This document shows positions 34,156 to 43,395 of a stretch of DNA of 64,000 nt, piece by piece. The stretch comes from Intestinimonas butyriciproducens (GTDB lineage Bacteria > Bacillota > Clostridia > Oscillospirales > Butyricicoccaceae). Location: positions 38,333-102,332 of the forward strand of contig NZ_JACJKW010000010.1 of the NCBI RefSeq assembly GCF_016901775.1. Direction: 5' to 3'. The position numbers and the translations under genes are program-made. The notes under the pieces are model-generated. The model made no database searches, was not told the origin of the DNA, and was given only the letters and a program-made list of their open reading frames with translations. The stretch's first letter is position 1. Every line of letters starts with the position of its first letter.

Positions 34156-35381
34156 GAAAACCGGAACTGCTCAGCCCGGCCGGAGACTTTGAACGGCTGG
34201 AATACGCCCTTGCTTATGGGGCGGACGCCTGTTATCTGGCGGGCAAGGATTTTGGGATGCGTACAGCACCGGGGAATTTTACCGGTGAAGAATTGGAAAA
34301 GGCCTGCAAGCTGGCCCATAGCCTGGGAAAACGGGTGTATGTGACGGTAAATACCATGCCCCGCAGCGAAGAAGCCGAACGAATCCCCGCTTTTCTGGAT
34401 TCCCTCCAGCAAGCGGGGGCCGATGCTGCCATTATCGCCGACCTGGGCGTGCTGGAAATGTGCAAGCAGTATGCCCCGCGCCTGGAGCGGCACATCAGCA
34501 CCCAGGCCAACATCACCAACTACCAGGCCGCAGAAGCCTGGCACAAGCTGGGGGCTCATCGGGTGGTGCTGGCACGGGAACTTTCCCTTGGGGAGGTAGC
34601 TCTGATCCGGGAAAAGACTTCGCCGGAACTGGCCATTGAAGTGTTTGTTCACGGGGCTATGTGCATGTCTTATTCCGGCCGGTGTTATCTGTCCGCTTAT
34701 CTCACTGGGCGGGACGGAAACCGGGGAGCCTGTGCCCAGCCCTGCCGCTGGCAGTATTCCCTGGTGGAGCGTCAGCGTCCAGGCCAGGTGATGGATGTAT
34801 TCGAAGGGGAGGAAGGGGCCTACATCCTCAACTCCAAGGACCTTTGCATGCTGGATCACATTCCGGAACTGATCGAAGCCGGGGTGGACAGCTTCAAGAT
34901 CGAAGGCCGGGCCAAAACCGCCTATTATACTGCCATTACCGCCAATGCCTATCGCAGGGCCATCGACCTGTATTGCAAAGATCCAGCCGGATATGTTTTG
35001 CCGGACTGGGTGCGGCAGGAAGTGGAGAAGGTCAGCCACCGGGAATATTACACCGGTTTCTATTTCGGAGATACGGACAGCCAGCGGCCGGAGGACGGTG
35101 GATATCAGCGGCCTTGGGAGGTGAGTGCCCTGTCTCTGGGAGAGCAGGGGCCCTATGGGCCGGTGTTTCTCCAGAAAAACCGGTTTTCCCTGGGGGATGC
35201 GCTGGAGCTGATCGACCCTGTGGGGGCGCCGGTGGCCTTCCAGGTGGAAAGACTTTTGGATGAGGAAGGACAGGAACTTACCTGCGCTCCCCACCCCCAC
35301 CAGCGTCTGGTGCTGCCTCAACTGACACAAGTGCACGAAAAAGCCTTTTTACGCCGCCGGGCGAAAAAGGAAGAAAAATAG
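34152..35381 (+). CDS. Peptidase U32 family protein (TrhP-like tRNA hydroxylation)
   Basis: This 409-residue U32 protein starts KPELLSPAGDFERLEYALAYGADACYL and carries the cysteine-rich core VFVHGAMCMSYSGRCYLS followed by GACAQPCRW, whose cysteines are thought to bind an iron-sulfur cluster. The later SFKIEGRAKTAYYTA is also typical. Members of this branch (TrhP/YegQ) take part in prephenate-dependent 5-hydroxyuridine formation at tRNA wobble positions; older annotation calls them collagenase-like proteases. The exact subfamily is inferred from length and motifs. Confidence 0.88.
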   Translation: MRKPELLSPAGDFERLEYALAYGADACYLAGKDFGMRTAPGNFTGEELEKACKLAHSLGKRVYVTVNTMPRSEEAERIPAFLDSLQQAGADAAIIADLGVLEMCKQYAPRLERHISTQANITNYQAAEAWHKLGAHRVVLARELSLGEVALIREKTSPELAIEVFVHGAMCMSYSGRCYLSAYLTGRDGNRGACAQPCRWQYSLVERQRPGQVMDVFEGEEGAYILNSKDLCMLDHIPELIEAGVDSFKIEGRAKTAYYTAITANAYRRAIDLYCKDPAGYVLPDWVRQEVEKVSHREYYTGFYFGDTDSQRPEDGGYQRPWEVSALSLGEQGPYGPVFLQKNRFSLGDALELIDPVGAPVAFQVERLLDEEGQELTCAPHPHQRLVLPQLTQVHEKAFLRRRAKKEEK

Positions 35382-35401
35382 CAAGGATGGAGAGAAGAAC
35401 C

Positions 35402-38044
35402 ATGGAAAAATTGGGACTCAATGAAATCAGAGAGCGGTTTCTCCGCTTTTTTGAAAGCAAGGGCCACCTGCGGCTGAAAAGCTTTCCCCTGGTGCCCCAG
35501 AACGACAATTCCCTGTTGCTGATCAATGCCGGTATGGCGCCGCTGAAGCACTATTTCACCGGTGAACTGACCCCGCCGGCCAGCCGGGTCACCGACTGCC
35601 AGAAGTGCATTCGCACTCTGGACATCGACAGCGTGGGCAAGGATGCCCGCCATGGCACCTATTTTGAGATGCTGGGCAACTTTTCCTTTGGCGATTACTT
35701 CAAGCGGGAAGCCTGTCAGTGGGCCTGGGAGTTTATTACCCAGGAAATGAAGATGCCGGTGGACAAGCTGTATGTATCGGTGTTTCTGGACGATGACGAA
35801 GCCTATGACATCTGGACAAAGGAGATCGGCGTCCAGGAGGATCACATGGTGCGCCTGGGCCGGGAGGACAATTTCTGGGAGATCGGCTCCGGCCCCTGCG
35901 GCCCCTGCTCGGAGATCTATTTCGACCGGGGCGAGAAATACGGCTGCGGCAGCCCGGACTGCGCCCCCGGCTGCGACTGTGACCGGTATGTGGAGTTCTG
36001 GAATCTGGTATTCAGCCAGTTCAGTAGCGACGGCAAGGGCAACTACACCCCTCTGGCCCGGAAGAATATCGATACCGGTATGGGCATTGAGCGTCTGGCC
36101 TGCATTATGCAGGATGTGGACAGCCTGTTTGATGTGGATACCGTTCATCGGATCCTGGATCATGTGGCGCAGCTGGCCGGCGTCACCTATGGCAAGGACA
36201 AGAAGCAGGATGTATCCCTGCGTATCATCACCGATCATATCCGCAGCAGCGTTATGCTGGTGTGTGACGGCGTCATTCCCTCCAACGAAGGCCGGGGCTA
36301 TGTGCTGCGCCGCCTGCTGCGCCGGGCCGCCCGTCATGGCCGCCTGTTGGGACTGACCCAGCCTTTCCTGGCGGAAGTGGCCGAAACGGTCATCCAGGAG
36401 AACGAGGGCGCTTACCCCGAGCTGCGGGAAAAAGAAGAATATATCAAAAAGCTCATCCGCACCGAGGAAGAGCGCTTTGCCGCCACGGTGGAAAGCGGTC
36501 TTGTAAAGCTGGATGAGATGATCGCCGCTCTCCGGGGCAATGGGGATACCCTGTCCGGTGAGGACGCCTTCAAGCTGTATGACACCTATGGATTCCCGGT
36601 GGATCTGACAGTGGAGATCCTGGAAGAGCAGGGCTTTAAGCTGGCCCAGGAAGCTTTTGAAGAGATGATGCGCGCCCAGCGGGAGCGGGCCCGCCAGGCC
36701 CGGGGCAACACGGTAGGTCTGGGCTGGGCCGGGGACGATGTGTCCCTCAAGGAGCTGCCTGCCACTGTGTTCACCGGCTATGACAAGCTGGAGGATATGG
36801 GAAAGGTGCTGGCCATTGTCACCGAAGGGGAACTGGCCGGTTCCCTCAGCCAGGGGGCCCAGGGCACTCTGGTGCTGGATCAGACTCCCTTCTATGCAGA
36901 AAGCGGCGGACAGAGCTGGGATACCGGTATGCTGAGCCGGGAAGGAGTTATGCTTCGGGTGTTGGCTGTGCGCAAGACGGCCGACGGCAAGTTCCTCCAT
37001 CAGGTGGAATCCCTGGAGGGAACGGTGAATGTGGACGACACTCTGTGCGCTCATGTGGATGAGTCTCGCCGCCGGGCCATTATGCGGGCCCACTCGGCTA
37101 CCCATCTGCTGCAGAAGGCGCTGCGCAGTGTGCTGGGCAACCATGTGGAGCAGGCCGGTTCCTTGGTGGAGCCCGACCGTCTCCGTTTTGACTTCACCCA
37201 TTTCAGCGCCGTTACCCCGGAAGAGCTGATGGAAGTGGAAAAGCAGGTGAATGAGGAGATCCTGCGGGATGATCAGGTGGACATTTCGGAAATGCCCATT
37301 GACGAAGCCAAGAAGCTGGGGGCCATGGCTCTGTTCGGCGAGAAATACGGCGATCAGGTCCGGGTGGTCCGGATGGGCGATTATTCCATCGAGCTGTGCG
37401 GCGGTACCCATGTGCCCAATACCGCACGGGTAGGTCTGCTGAAGATCGTCAGCGAAGCCTCGGTAGCCGCCGGGGTCCGCCGTATCGAAGCCGTTGTGGG
37501 CAGCCAGGTAACTGCCATGCTCCATGAAAAAGAGCAAACCATTGCCCAGGCTGCGGCGGCCATCAAGTCCTCTCCCATGGAACTGGTGAACAAGGCCCAG
37601 CAGACCATGAACGAGCTGCGCCAGGCTCTCCACAAGGTGGACAAGCTCAGCGCCCGGGTGGCTGCACTCCGGTCGGTGGAAATGCTCAACTTTGCCCATA
37701 CTGCCGGGGACAGCGATATCAATGTGCTGGCCATGAAGGTGGACGATATGAGCGCCGATATGCTGCGTACCCTCAGCGATGATCTGCGGGATAAGGCTCC
37801 CAATCTGGTGAGTGTGCTGGCTCTGGTCACAGAGGAAGGCAAGATCAACTTTGTGGCGGCCTGCGGCAAGGAAGCGGTGAAGAAGGGGGCCCATGCAGGC
37901 AACATCCTCAAGCAGGTGGCCAAGATGACCGGCGGTGGCGGCGGCGGACGCCCGGACAGCGCCACAGCGGGCGGCAAAGACCCCTCCAAGCTGGAAGCGG
38001 CTCTGGAAGCAGTGAACAACATCGTGGAAGAAATGGTAAAGTGA
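35402..38044 (+). CDS. alaS: Alanyl-tRNA synthetase
   Basis: This 880-residue class II synthetase has the catalytic motifs in its N-terminal half (FLRFFESKGHLRLKSFPLVP, HGTYFEMLGNFSFGDYFK), the editing domain with ARAHSATHLLQKALR-type zinc ligands (RAHSATHLL near residue 563) and CGGTHVPNT, then a coiled region and the C-terminal Gly-rich C-Ala/DHHA1 domain (GGGGGGRPD). The start at 35402 follows GGAGAGAAG. An in-frame ATG five codons upstream overlaps that ribosome site and is rejected. IreB, which in many Clostridia follows alaS, is elsewhere (47.8 kb). Confidence 0.97.
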   Translation: MEKLGLNEIRERFLRFFESKGHLRLKSFPLVPQNDNSLLLINAGMAPLKHYFTGELTPPASRVTDCQKCIRTLDIDSVGKDARHGTYFEMLGNFSFGDYFKREACQWAWEFITQEMKMPVDKLYVSVFLDDDEAYDIWTKEIGVQEDHMVRLGREDNFWEIGSGPCGPCSEIYFDRGEKYGCGSPDCAPGCDCDRYVEFWNLVFSQFSSDGKGNYTPLARKNIDTGMGIERLACIMQDVDSLFDVDTVHRILDHVAQLAGVTYGKDKKQDVSLRIITDHIRSSVMLVCDGVIPSNEGRGYVLRRLLRRAARHGRLLGLTQPFLAEVAETVIQENEGAYPELREKEEYIKKLIRTEEERFAATVESGLVKLDEMIAALRGNGDTLSGEDAFKLYDTYGFPVDLTVEILEEQGFKLAQEAFEEMMRAQRERARQARGNTVGLGWAGDDVSLKELPATVFTGYDKLEDMGKVLAIVTEGELAGSLSQGAQGTLVLDQTPFYAESGGQSWDTGMLSREGVMLRVLAVRKTADGKFLHQVESLEGTVNVDDTLCAHVDESRRRAIMRAHSATHLLQKALRSVLGNHVEQAGSLVEPDRLRFDFTHFSAVTPEELMEVEKQVNEEILRDDQVDISEMPIDEAKKLGAMALFGEKYGDQVRVVRMGDYSIELCGGTHVPNTARVGLLKIVSEASVAAGVRRIEAVVGSQVTAMLHEKEQTIAQAAAAIKSSPMELVNKAQQTMNELRQALHKVDKLSARVAALRSVEMLNFAHTAGDSDINVLAMKVDDMSADMLRTLSDDLRDKAPNLVSVLALVTEEGKINFVAACGKEAVKKGAHAGNILKQVAKMTGGGGGGRPDSATAGGKDPSKLEAALEAVNNIVEEMVK

Positions 38045-38054
38045 GGGATTTGTA

Positions 38055-38393
38055 ATGGATTGCCTGTTTTGTAAGATCGTAAAGGGAGAGATCCCTTCCA
38101 AAAAGGTTTATGAAGATGAGAAGGTCTATGCCTTCTATGACATCGAGCCGGCAGCGCCGGTACATTTCCTGGTCATTCCCAAAGAGCATATTATGAGCTC
38201 CTGCAATGAGGTGACCGAGGAAAACAGCGCCATCATCGGCCATATTTATCAGGTGATTGCCAAACTGGCCCGGGAGCTGAAGCTGGATAAGGGCTATCGG
38301 GTGGTGACCAACTGCGGCGAAGATGCGGGACAGACGGTGCAGCACATCCATTTCCATGTGTTGGCCGGCGGGCCTCTGGGCAAGATGGCCTGA
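38055..38393 (+). CDS. HIT-family (HinT-like) nucleotide hydrolase
   Basis: This 112-residue histidine-triad protein has the N-terminal CLFCKIVKGEIPSKKVYED and the C-terminal QTVQHIHFHVLAG, in which H-x-H-x-H is the active site. HinT enzymes hydrolyse AMP-lysine, AMP-phosphoramidates and stray aminoacyl-adenylates, which fits its position right after alaS. The length and layout are those of bacterial HinT. Confidence 0.94.
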   Translation: MDCLFCKIVKGEIPSKKVYEDEKVYAFYDIEPAAPVHFLVIPKEHIMSSCNEVTEENSAIIGHIYQVIAKLARELKLDKGYRVVTNCGEDAGQTVQHIHFHVLAGGPLGKMA

Positions 38394-38399
38394 TTTGAG

Positions 38400-40616
38400 A
38401 TGAAGCAGTGGCTGGAACGGTTTCCGGTGCAGCGGCCCCTTTGCTGGGCCGCTGCCGGTGCTGTCTGCGCCATGTTTGGCAGTGCGCTGGCATTTTGCCA
38501 CGGCTTCGCTTTGGGAAAGCTGGCATTGGCCGCAGCACTGTTTTTCGGTTTGTTTCTGCTGACCCTGCCTTGGGGCCGCCGGAATGGGCTTCTGCTGTGC
38601 CTGGCCTTTGTGGGGCTGGGCACAGCCTTTTTCGGATTTTGGCGTCTTGTCCGGGCTGAAGCCCAGCTGGCCTTCAGCGGTTGGTCGGGGGCCATGGAGT
38701 GTATGGCCTTGGAGGAGGCTCAGGGTGAAGGCAGCTATGGGCTGGTACAGGTGCGTGCTTTGGCTCTGGGGGAGCAGGAGGTGGATTTTTCTCTGCCTCT
38801 TTATCTGGAGGACGCCTCTCCTGAAATAGAGGCCGGAGAGCACCTTACAGTGGAAGTGCGCCTGTCCAGAGCACCTTTGGAAACCGAGCGGGGCTTTTCA
38901 CCGGAGGGGATCTTTTTGCAGGCATCCCAGACCGGAGCACTTGAGAAGAGGGATGGAGAAAAGCCTTGGCGGCTTCGTTTGCAAAGTTTGAGCCAGCAGG
39001 TGTCAGAAGTGGCTGGGAAATGGCTTCCTCAAAGGGAAAGTGCTTTGCTCACCGGCATCATCACGGGCAATAAGGAGGACTTTACTGCCCAGCAAAGGCG
39101 GGATCTGAATCTGAGCGGAACGGCTCATTTGGCAGCGGTGTCCGGGCTTCATGTGTCCAGTCTGCTGGGTGTAGCTTTTGCCTTTTTCGGAAAAAAGGGC
39201 GGAAGTCTTGTGGGCATCCCGCTTTGTCTGATGATGATGGCCTTGGCCGGAGGAACACCTTCGGTGCTGCGTGCGGTGATCATGGCCTTTTTAGGTATGG
39301 CTGCTTTTTGGATGGGCCGGGAAAAGGACACGCTGACTTCTCTTTCGGCGGCGCTTTTGCTGCTGCTTATGATTTCGCCCATGGGTGTGCTGGATGTGGG
39401 ATTGCAGCTTTCCTTTGCTTCGGTACTGGGAATCGCACTGCTCTTCCCGCCGATGCAGCAGGCCATACAGGAAAAATTGGGCGGAAAACATCCCCTGTGG
39501 AGAAAAGCTTTGGAGAGCATGGCGGTGACGCTGGCGGCTCAGGCTTTTACTCTGCCCATTTCCGTGCTGGTATTTCAGAGGGTATCTCTGGTGGCTTTGG
39601 TTTCCAACCTGCTCGTTGTACCGTTGCTGGCGCCGGTGCTTTTGCTGGGGTTTTGCTTTGTGTTGGCCGGAAGTTTCTGGCCTGTATTGGGAAGGGGATT
39701 TTCCTTTGTGCTTTACCCCATGCTGCATCTGATCGATCTGGTGCAGCGTAAAACTGCGGCACTCCCTTTTTCTTCGGTGAGCAGTGGCGGTGTGATGCTG
39801 TTCTTTTCTCTTTTGGGATTGGGCGTGGCTCTTTTCTTTTTCCGAAAGAAAGAGGGCGTGGTACGAGGGCTTGCCACTTATTTTCTCTGTGGGTTTCTCT
39901 GTCTCAGCGGAATCGGAATGGAACAGACGCTGACCCTTTCTCTGTCGGTTGTCAATTGCGGCGGAAGCGGACTTTTGCTGGTGGGAGAGGCGGGACAGCT
40001 TACCGCATTCAGCGCAGGGGATCTGAAAGGGGACGATTTTTATCAGGGTGCGCAGAATACCTTGGATCGGATGGGGCTGGCCCAGGTATCCCGTTTGTGG
40101 CTGACAAATCCAGACGGAATCGCTCCCATTGCACCGCCGGAAGACCGGTGGGCCGGAGTGCAGCGGGTGATTGCGCCCAAAGGAGTCCATCCTTCGCTGC
40201 TGTTGGGGGAAGAAACACAGGTCTATGAGCAGGGAGGACGCTTTTTCTTTCAGGGAGGGGAAGGTGCTTTGATCCCTGGGACAAAAGGCTATTTGCTTCA
40301 GCTGGCTTTGCCCGCCTGTACCGTGCTGGCCACCTGTGGTCAGGAGATGGGAAAGGTGCTGACGGCGGTAAAAGAGCAGTCTCTCCAGTGTGAGATCTTG
40401 CTGGTGGATCAAAAAGCGGCAGAAGATCTGCCCCGGCTGACAGCCATTTGCCGCCGCACCGGCTGTGAAACGCTGGTGTGTGTCCGTTCCTCTTACGGAG
40501 AGGAAAGTGTCTCATTGGGAGCAGCCTTTTCCGGGCCTATTCTTTACTTGGAAGAGGGGGAGCGGATGGATATGGAGATGTGGGCGGCTGGGGCCGCCAG
40601 GGAGGGAGAAGGATGA
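38400..40616 (+). CDS. comEC: ComEC/Rec2 DNA-uptake channel protein with degenerate C-terminal domain
   Basis: ComEC forms the inner-membrane channel for transforming DNA. The 738-residue protein has N-terminal helices, a DUF4131-like outer domain and the competence core with LTGIITGNKEDFTAQQRRD and NLSGTAHLAAVSGLHVSSL near residue 240. The core is followed by many membrane helices. The last ~215 residues correspond to the metallo-beta-lactamase-like domain (LSVVNCGGSGLLLV). However, the usual H-x-H-x-D-H motif is absent: the matching place reads SRLWLTNPDG. No comEA is adjacent; holA overlaps downstream (ATGA), the standard comEC-holA pairing. Confidence 0.9.
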   Translation: MKQWLERFPVQRPLCWAAAGAVCAMFGSALAFCHGFALGKLALAAALFFGLFLLTLPWGRRNGLLLCLAFVGLGTAFFGFWRLVRAEAQLAFSGWSGAMECMALEEAQGEGSYGLVQVRALALGEQEVDFSLPLYLEDASPEIEAGEHLTVEVRLSRAPLETERGFSPEGIFLQASQTGALEKRDGEKPWRLRLQSLSQQVSEVAGKWLPQRESALLTGIITGNKEDFTAQQRRDLNLSGTAHLAAVSGLHVSSLLGVAFAFFGKKGGSLVGIPLCLMMMALAGGTPSVLRAVIMAFLGMAAFWMGREKDTLTSLSAALLLLLMISPMGVLDVGLQLSFASVLGIALLFPPMQQAIQEKLGGKHPLWRKALESMAVTLAAQAFTLPISVLVFQRVSLVALVSNLLVVPLLAPVLLLGFCFVLAGSFWPVLGRGFSFVLYPMLHLIDLVQRKTAALPFSSVSSGGVMLFFSLLGLGVALFFFRKKEGVVRGLATYFLCGFLCLSGIGMEQTLTLSLSVVNCGGSGLLLVGEAGQLTAFSAGDLKGDDFYQGAQNTLDRMGLAQVSRLWLTNPDGIAPIAPPEDRWAGVQRVIAPKGVHPSLLLGEETQVYEQGGRFFFQGGEGALIPGTKGYLLQLALPACTVLATCGQEMGKVLTAVKEQSLQCEILLVDQKAAEDLPRLTAICRRTGCETLVCVRSSYGEESVSLGAAFSGPILYLEEGERMDMEMWAAGAAREGEG

Positions 40617-41659
40617 AAAAGGGCGAAAAGAACACGGCCTATGATAAATTGCGTCAGGATGTGGATCAGGGCAGTCTGGAAAAGCTTTACCTGTTTTTCG
40701 GGGAAGAAAGCTATCTGAAGGAGCATTACCGGGACAGGATCTTTTCTCTGATAGGAGGAGAAGGCTTTGCCCAGTTCAATCAGGTGGTGCTGGATGGGGA
40801 CAGTCTGACCCTGGACGAGCTGATCGACAGTGTGGAGAGCTTGCCTGTGATGAGCGATAAAAAGCTGATCTTCATCCGGGATCTGAATCTCAGCCGTCCG
40901 CCGGCCGGGCTGCGGGAGCAGCTGCCAGAGATCTTTGAAAATCTGCCGGACACCCTGTGCATGATTCTCTATTTTGACGCTCTGGAATATAAGCCGGACA
41001 AAAGGCTGAAAACCTGGCAGGCCGCTTTGAAAGCCGGGCAGGCGGTGGAATTTTCCAGGGCACCCCAGCAGGAGCTGACGCCGTGGATCAAGCGGCGCTT
41101 TGCTGCATTGGAAAAGGAAATTGACAGCAGAGAATGTGAATATCTCACTTTTGTCTGCGGCAGCCTGATGACCAATCTGGCCAGTGAAATTGATAAAATT
41201 GCCGCTGGAACCATGAAAAAACAGATCGACCGGCAGGCCATTGACCAGCTGGCATCACGGGCGTTGGAAGCCCAGATCTATCAGCTGACAGACTGTGTTT
41301 CCAAAGGGGATACGGTGGCGGCCATCCGCACATTGCGGGATCTGCTGGCGCTGAAATTTGAGCCGGTGGTGCTGGCCGGGGCCATCGGCAAGCAGGTGCA
41401 GAAGCTGTACGGGGCAAAACTCACGCAGCAGGCAGGTCTGGGAGAGAGCGCCCTCATGGAACTGTTCCATATGCGCTCCAGTTATCCGGCCAAGCTGTTG
41501 CGCCAGGCGGCAGGAAAACGCAGTCTGCCCTGGCTGCGCCGGGCGCTGCTTTTGTGTGATCAGGCCGACAAAGAGCTGAAAAGCAACAATGCAGATGGCG
41601 CTCGGGTGCTGGAACTGCTGCTGCTGCGTATGGCGGCAGAAAAGGAGCGGGTATCGTGA
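40613..41659 (+). CDS. holA: DNA polymerase III delta subunit
   Basis: HolA is the clamp-loader subunit that opens the beta sliding clamp. The 348-residue protein has the delta pattern: KLYLFFGEESYLKEHYRDRI near the N-terminus, then SLPVMSDKKLIFIRDLNL, a mid region EQLPEIFENLPDTLCMIL and a helical C-terminal collar domain ending ALLLCDQADKELKSN. The start ATG at 40613 lies within the comEC stop (ATGA) after GGGAGGGAGAAGG. Longer upstream in-frame starts lie inside comEC and are rejected. Confidence 0.92.
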   Translation: MKKGEKNTAYDKLRQDVDQGSLEKLYLFFGEESYLKEHYRDRIFSLIGGEGFAQFNQVVLDGDSLTLDELIDSVESLPVMSDKKLIFIRDLNLSRPPAGLREQLPEIFENLPDTLCMILYFDALEYKPDKRLKTWQAALKAGQAVEFSRAPQQELTPWIKRRFAALEKEIDSRECEYLTFVCGSLMTNLASEIDKIAAGTMKKQIDRQAIDQLASRALEAQIYQLTDCVSKGDTVAAIRTLRDLLALKFEPVVLAGAIGKQVQKLYGAKLTQQAGLGESALMELFHMRSSYPAKLLRQAAGKRSLPWLRRALLLCDQADKELKSNNADGARVLELLLLRMAAEKERVS

Positions 41660-42243
41660 TATCCATTGAACCGGTCATCATTGTGGAAGGCCGTTATGAC
41701 AAGAATAAGATCAAACAGATTTTTGATACAGTGGTACTGGAGACAGCAGGGTTCGGCATTTTCAAGGACAAGGAAAAAGCTGCCCTCATTCGCCGTCTGG
41801 CCCGGACACGGGGGATTTTGGTGCTCACCGACCCGGATCATGCCGGTTTTCTCATTCGGGGATATCTGAAAAACATTGCAGCAGAGGGAAAGGTGTACCA
41901 TGCCTATATTCCCGATCGTCTGGGGAAGGAAAAGAGGAAAGCCCATCCTTCCCGGGAGGGAAAGCTGGGAGTGGAAGGGGTTACCGAAGAGGAAATCATT
42001 CAGGCGGTGCGGCGCAGCGGTGTGGCCATGGACGGCCGGCAAGAAGCAAGAGAAGAAACACCAGTGACCAAAGCCGACCTTTATGCCTTGGGACTGTCCG
42101 GCGGCCCGGACAGCAAGGAGAAACGCCGCCTGCTGCTGAAAAAGTTGGATCTGCCGGAGAATATGACAGCAGGAGCCCTTCTGGAGATGATCAACATCCT
42201 GGGCGGGGCGCCTCTTTTGAAGCAAGTGATGGAAGAAATCTGA
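41656..42243 (+). CDS. rnmV: Ribonuclease M5 (Toprim, 5S rRNA maturase)
   Basis: RNase M5 trims precursor 5S rRNA. The 195-residue protein has a Toprim domain with the catalytic Glu in VIIVEGRYDKNKI and the D-x-D motif in LVLTDPDHAGF. The C-terminal DUF4093 region (LYALGLSGGPDSKEKRRLLL) is typical. It starts with GTG inside the holA stop codon (GTGA), which implies coupled translation. A bidirectional terminator follows, closing the 14.6-kb run. Confidence 0.92.
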   Translation: MISIEPVIIVEGRYDKNKIKQIFDTVVLETAGFGIFKDKEKAALIRRLARTRGILVLTDPDHAGFLIRGYLKNIAAEGKVYHAYIPDRLGKEKRKAHPSREGKLGVEGVTEEEIIQAVRRSGVAMDGRQEAREETPVTKADLYALGLSGGPDSKEKRRLLLKKLDLPENMTAGALLEMINILGGAPLLKQVMEEI

Positions 42244-42248
42244 ATATG

Positions 42249-42285
42249 CAGCAAAAAAGCCGCCAGAATGGCGGCTTTTTTGCTG
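42249..42285. terminator. Bidirectional intrinsic terminator after rnmV
   Basis: A 16-bp stem CAGCAAAAAAGCCGCC with GGCGGCTTTTTTGCTG and a 5-base loop. A-runs and T-runs on both sides make it usable in either direction, including for the iron-block operon ending at 42431. Confidence 0.9.
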
Positions 42286-42430
42286 TGTGAGATGATGAGG
42301 ATAAGAGTACAGAAGGATCTCCGCCTGTCCCAGAGGGCAGTCCGGGAAAATAGCGGAAACGGATGGCATAAAACCGGGGGCTTGATACCACCCGTTTCGG
42401 TTATTTTGGAAGCAAGGAAGGAGAATATCC

Positions 42431-42814
42431 TCAGTTTCCTGAGGCCAGAGGCATGGGATAGGGCAAAAGAGCGGTAAGAGCCTGCTTTCCTTCGGGAGAA
42501 AGGGAGGAAACTACAGTCATGGCTTCCTGCTCTGCCGATTGGGGAGAAAGGCCCAGCTGGACAAACAGACGATGGAAAGTCTGTTGTTCTCTTTGGTACT
42601 GGAGGGCCAATCGCCGGCCCAAAGGGGACAGGCGCGCCTTGCCATAGTGGGCTTTTTCCACCAAGCCTTCTTCCGTAAGCTGAGAAAGGGTTTTGGCCAC
42701 GCTGGAACGGGTTACATTCAGCTGACGGGAAATGGCCACCGAAGGGATGGGGCGGTTGTCCGGACTCAGACGATGAATGATGAGCAAATAGCGAATCACA
42801 GTGGATGAAAGCAT
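42431..42814 (-). CDS. DtxR-like winged-helix regulator that has lost metal ligands
   Basis: This 127-residue winged-helix protein aligns with the DtxR-type protein at 44824-45195. VIRYLLIIHRLSPDN, SVAISRQLNVTRSSVAKTLSQ and LVEKAHYGKARLSPLG form the DNA-binding part. In the dimer/metal region the neighbour has ACRMEHDIS, whereas here it is AMTVVSSLS. The Cys, Glu and His that bind the metal are therefore Met, Val and Ser. It should not sense metal in the normal way. AAGGTGA supports the ATG at 42814. It is third in an operon after DUF3793 and flavodoxin. Confidence 0.78.
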   Translation of the reverse strand: MLSSTVIRYLLIIHRLSPDNRPIPSVAISRQLNVTRSSVAKTLSQLTEEGLVEKAHYGKARLSPLGRRLALQYQREQQTFHRLFVQLGLSPQSAEQEAMTVVSSLSPEGKQALTALLPYPMPLASGN

Positions 42815-42933
42815 AAAATTCACCTTTTTCAGAAGGAGGACGGCAGGGGCCTTCCGGCCCCCGCCGGCGGAGATCATCCCCGCTAAACAGTAAGATCACA
42901 TCAAAGGATCCAGGATCAACAGAGAATCCAAAA

Positions 42934-43359
42934 TCAGGCCAGTGCTTTGCCCAGGGCAATGCAGCGGGCTTCGTCCTCACCAGCAGGAGCGCCACAGACA
43001 GCTAAACCCTCACCGCCGACGAGAGAGGCCCCGGCGGCCAGGCACCGGTCCTGCCAGGAGCGCATCCACTCTCCGTCGCCCCAGCCGAAGGAGCCGAAAA
43101 TAGCCAGAGTGCGCCCTTGCAGGTGGCTTTCCAGCTGGGTGAAGAAGGGTTCGAACTCGGCTTCCTCCAGCACTTCCGCGCCCATGGCCGGGCAGCCCAG
43201 AGCCAGTCCGTCATATTCCAGAGCCTGCTCCGGTGTCAGGGAGGATACCGGCATGCATTCCACCTGTGCTCCCCCCTCCAATGCGCCCTGAGCAATCAGC
43301 TGGGCCATTTGCTGGGTGTTGCCCGTCTGGGACCAATAGATCACAGCGACTTTTTTCAT
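42934..43359 (-). CDS. Flavodoxin
   Basis: This 141-residue short-chain flavodoxin starts VAVIYWSQTGNTQQMA, the FMN phosphate loop. GLALGCPAMGAEVLEE and IFGSFGWGDGEWMRSW are the flavin-flanking loops. Flavodoxin replaces ferredoxin as electron carrier when iron is short, which fits its place between DUF3793 and a DtxR-like gene under a promoter with iron-box-like dyads. The ribosome site AGGAGG precedes the ATG. Confidence 0.94.
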   Translation of the reverse strand: MKKVAVIYWSQTGNTQQMAQLIAQGALEGGAQVECMPVSSLTPEQALEYDGLALGCPAMGAEVLEEAEFEPFFTQLESHLQGRTLAIFGSFGWGDGEWMRSWQDRCLAAGASLVGGEGLAVCGAPAGEDEARCIALGKALA

Positions 43360-43395
43360 AGGTATATTGCCTCCTATATCATAGATGGTATACGA

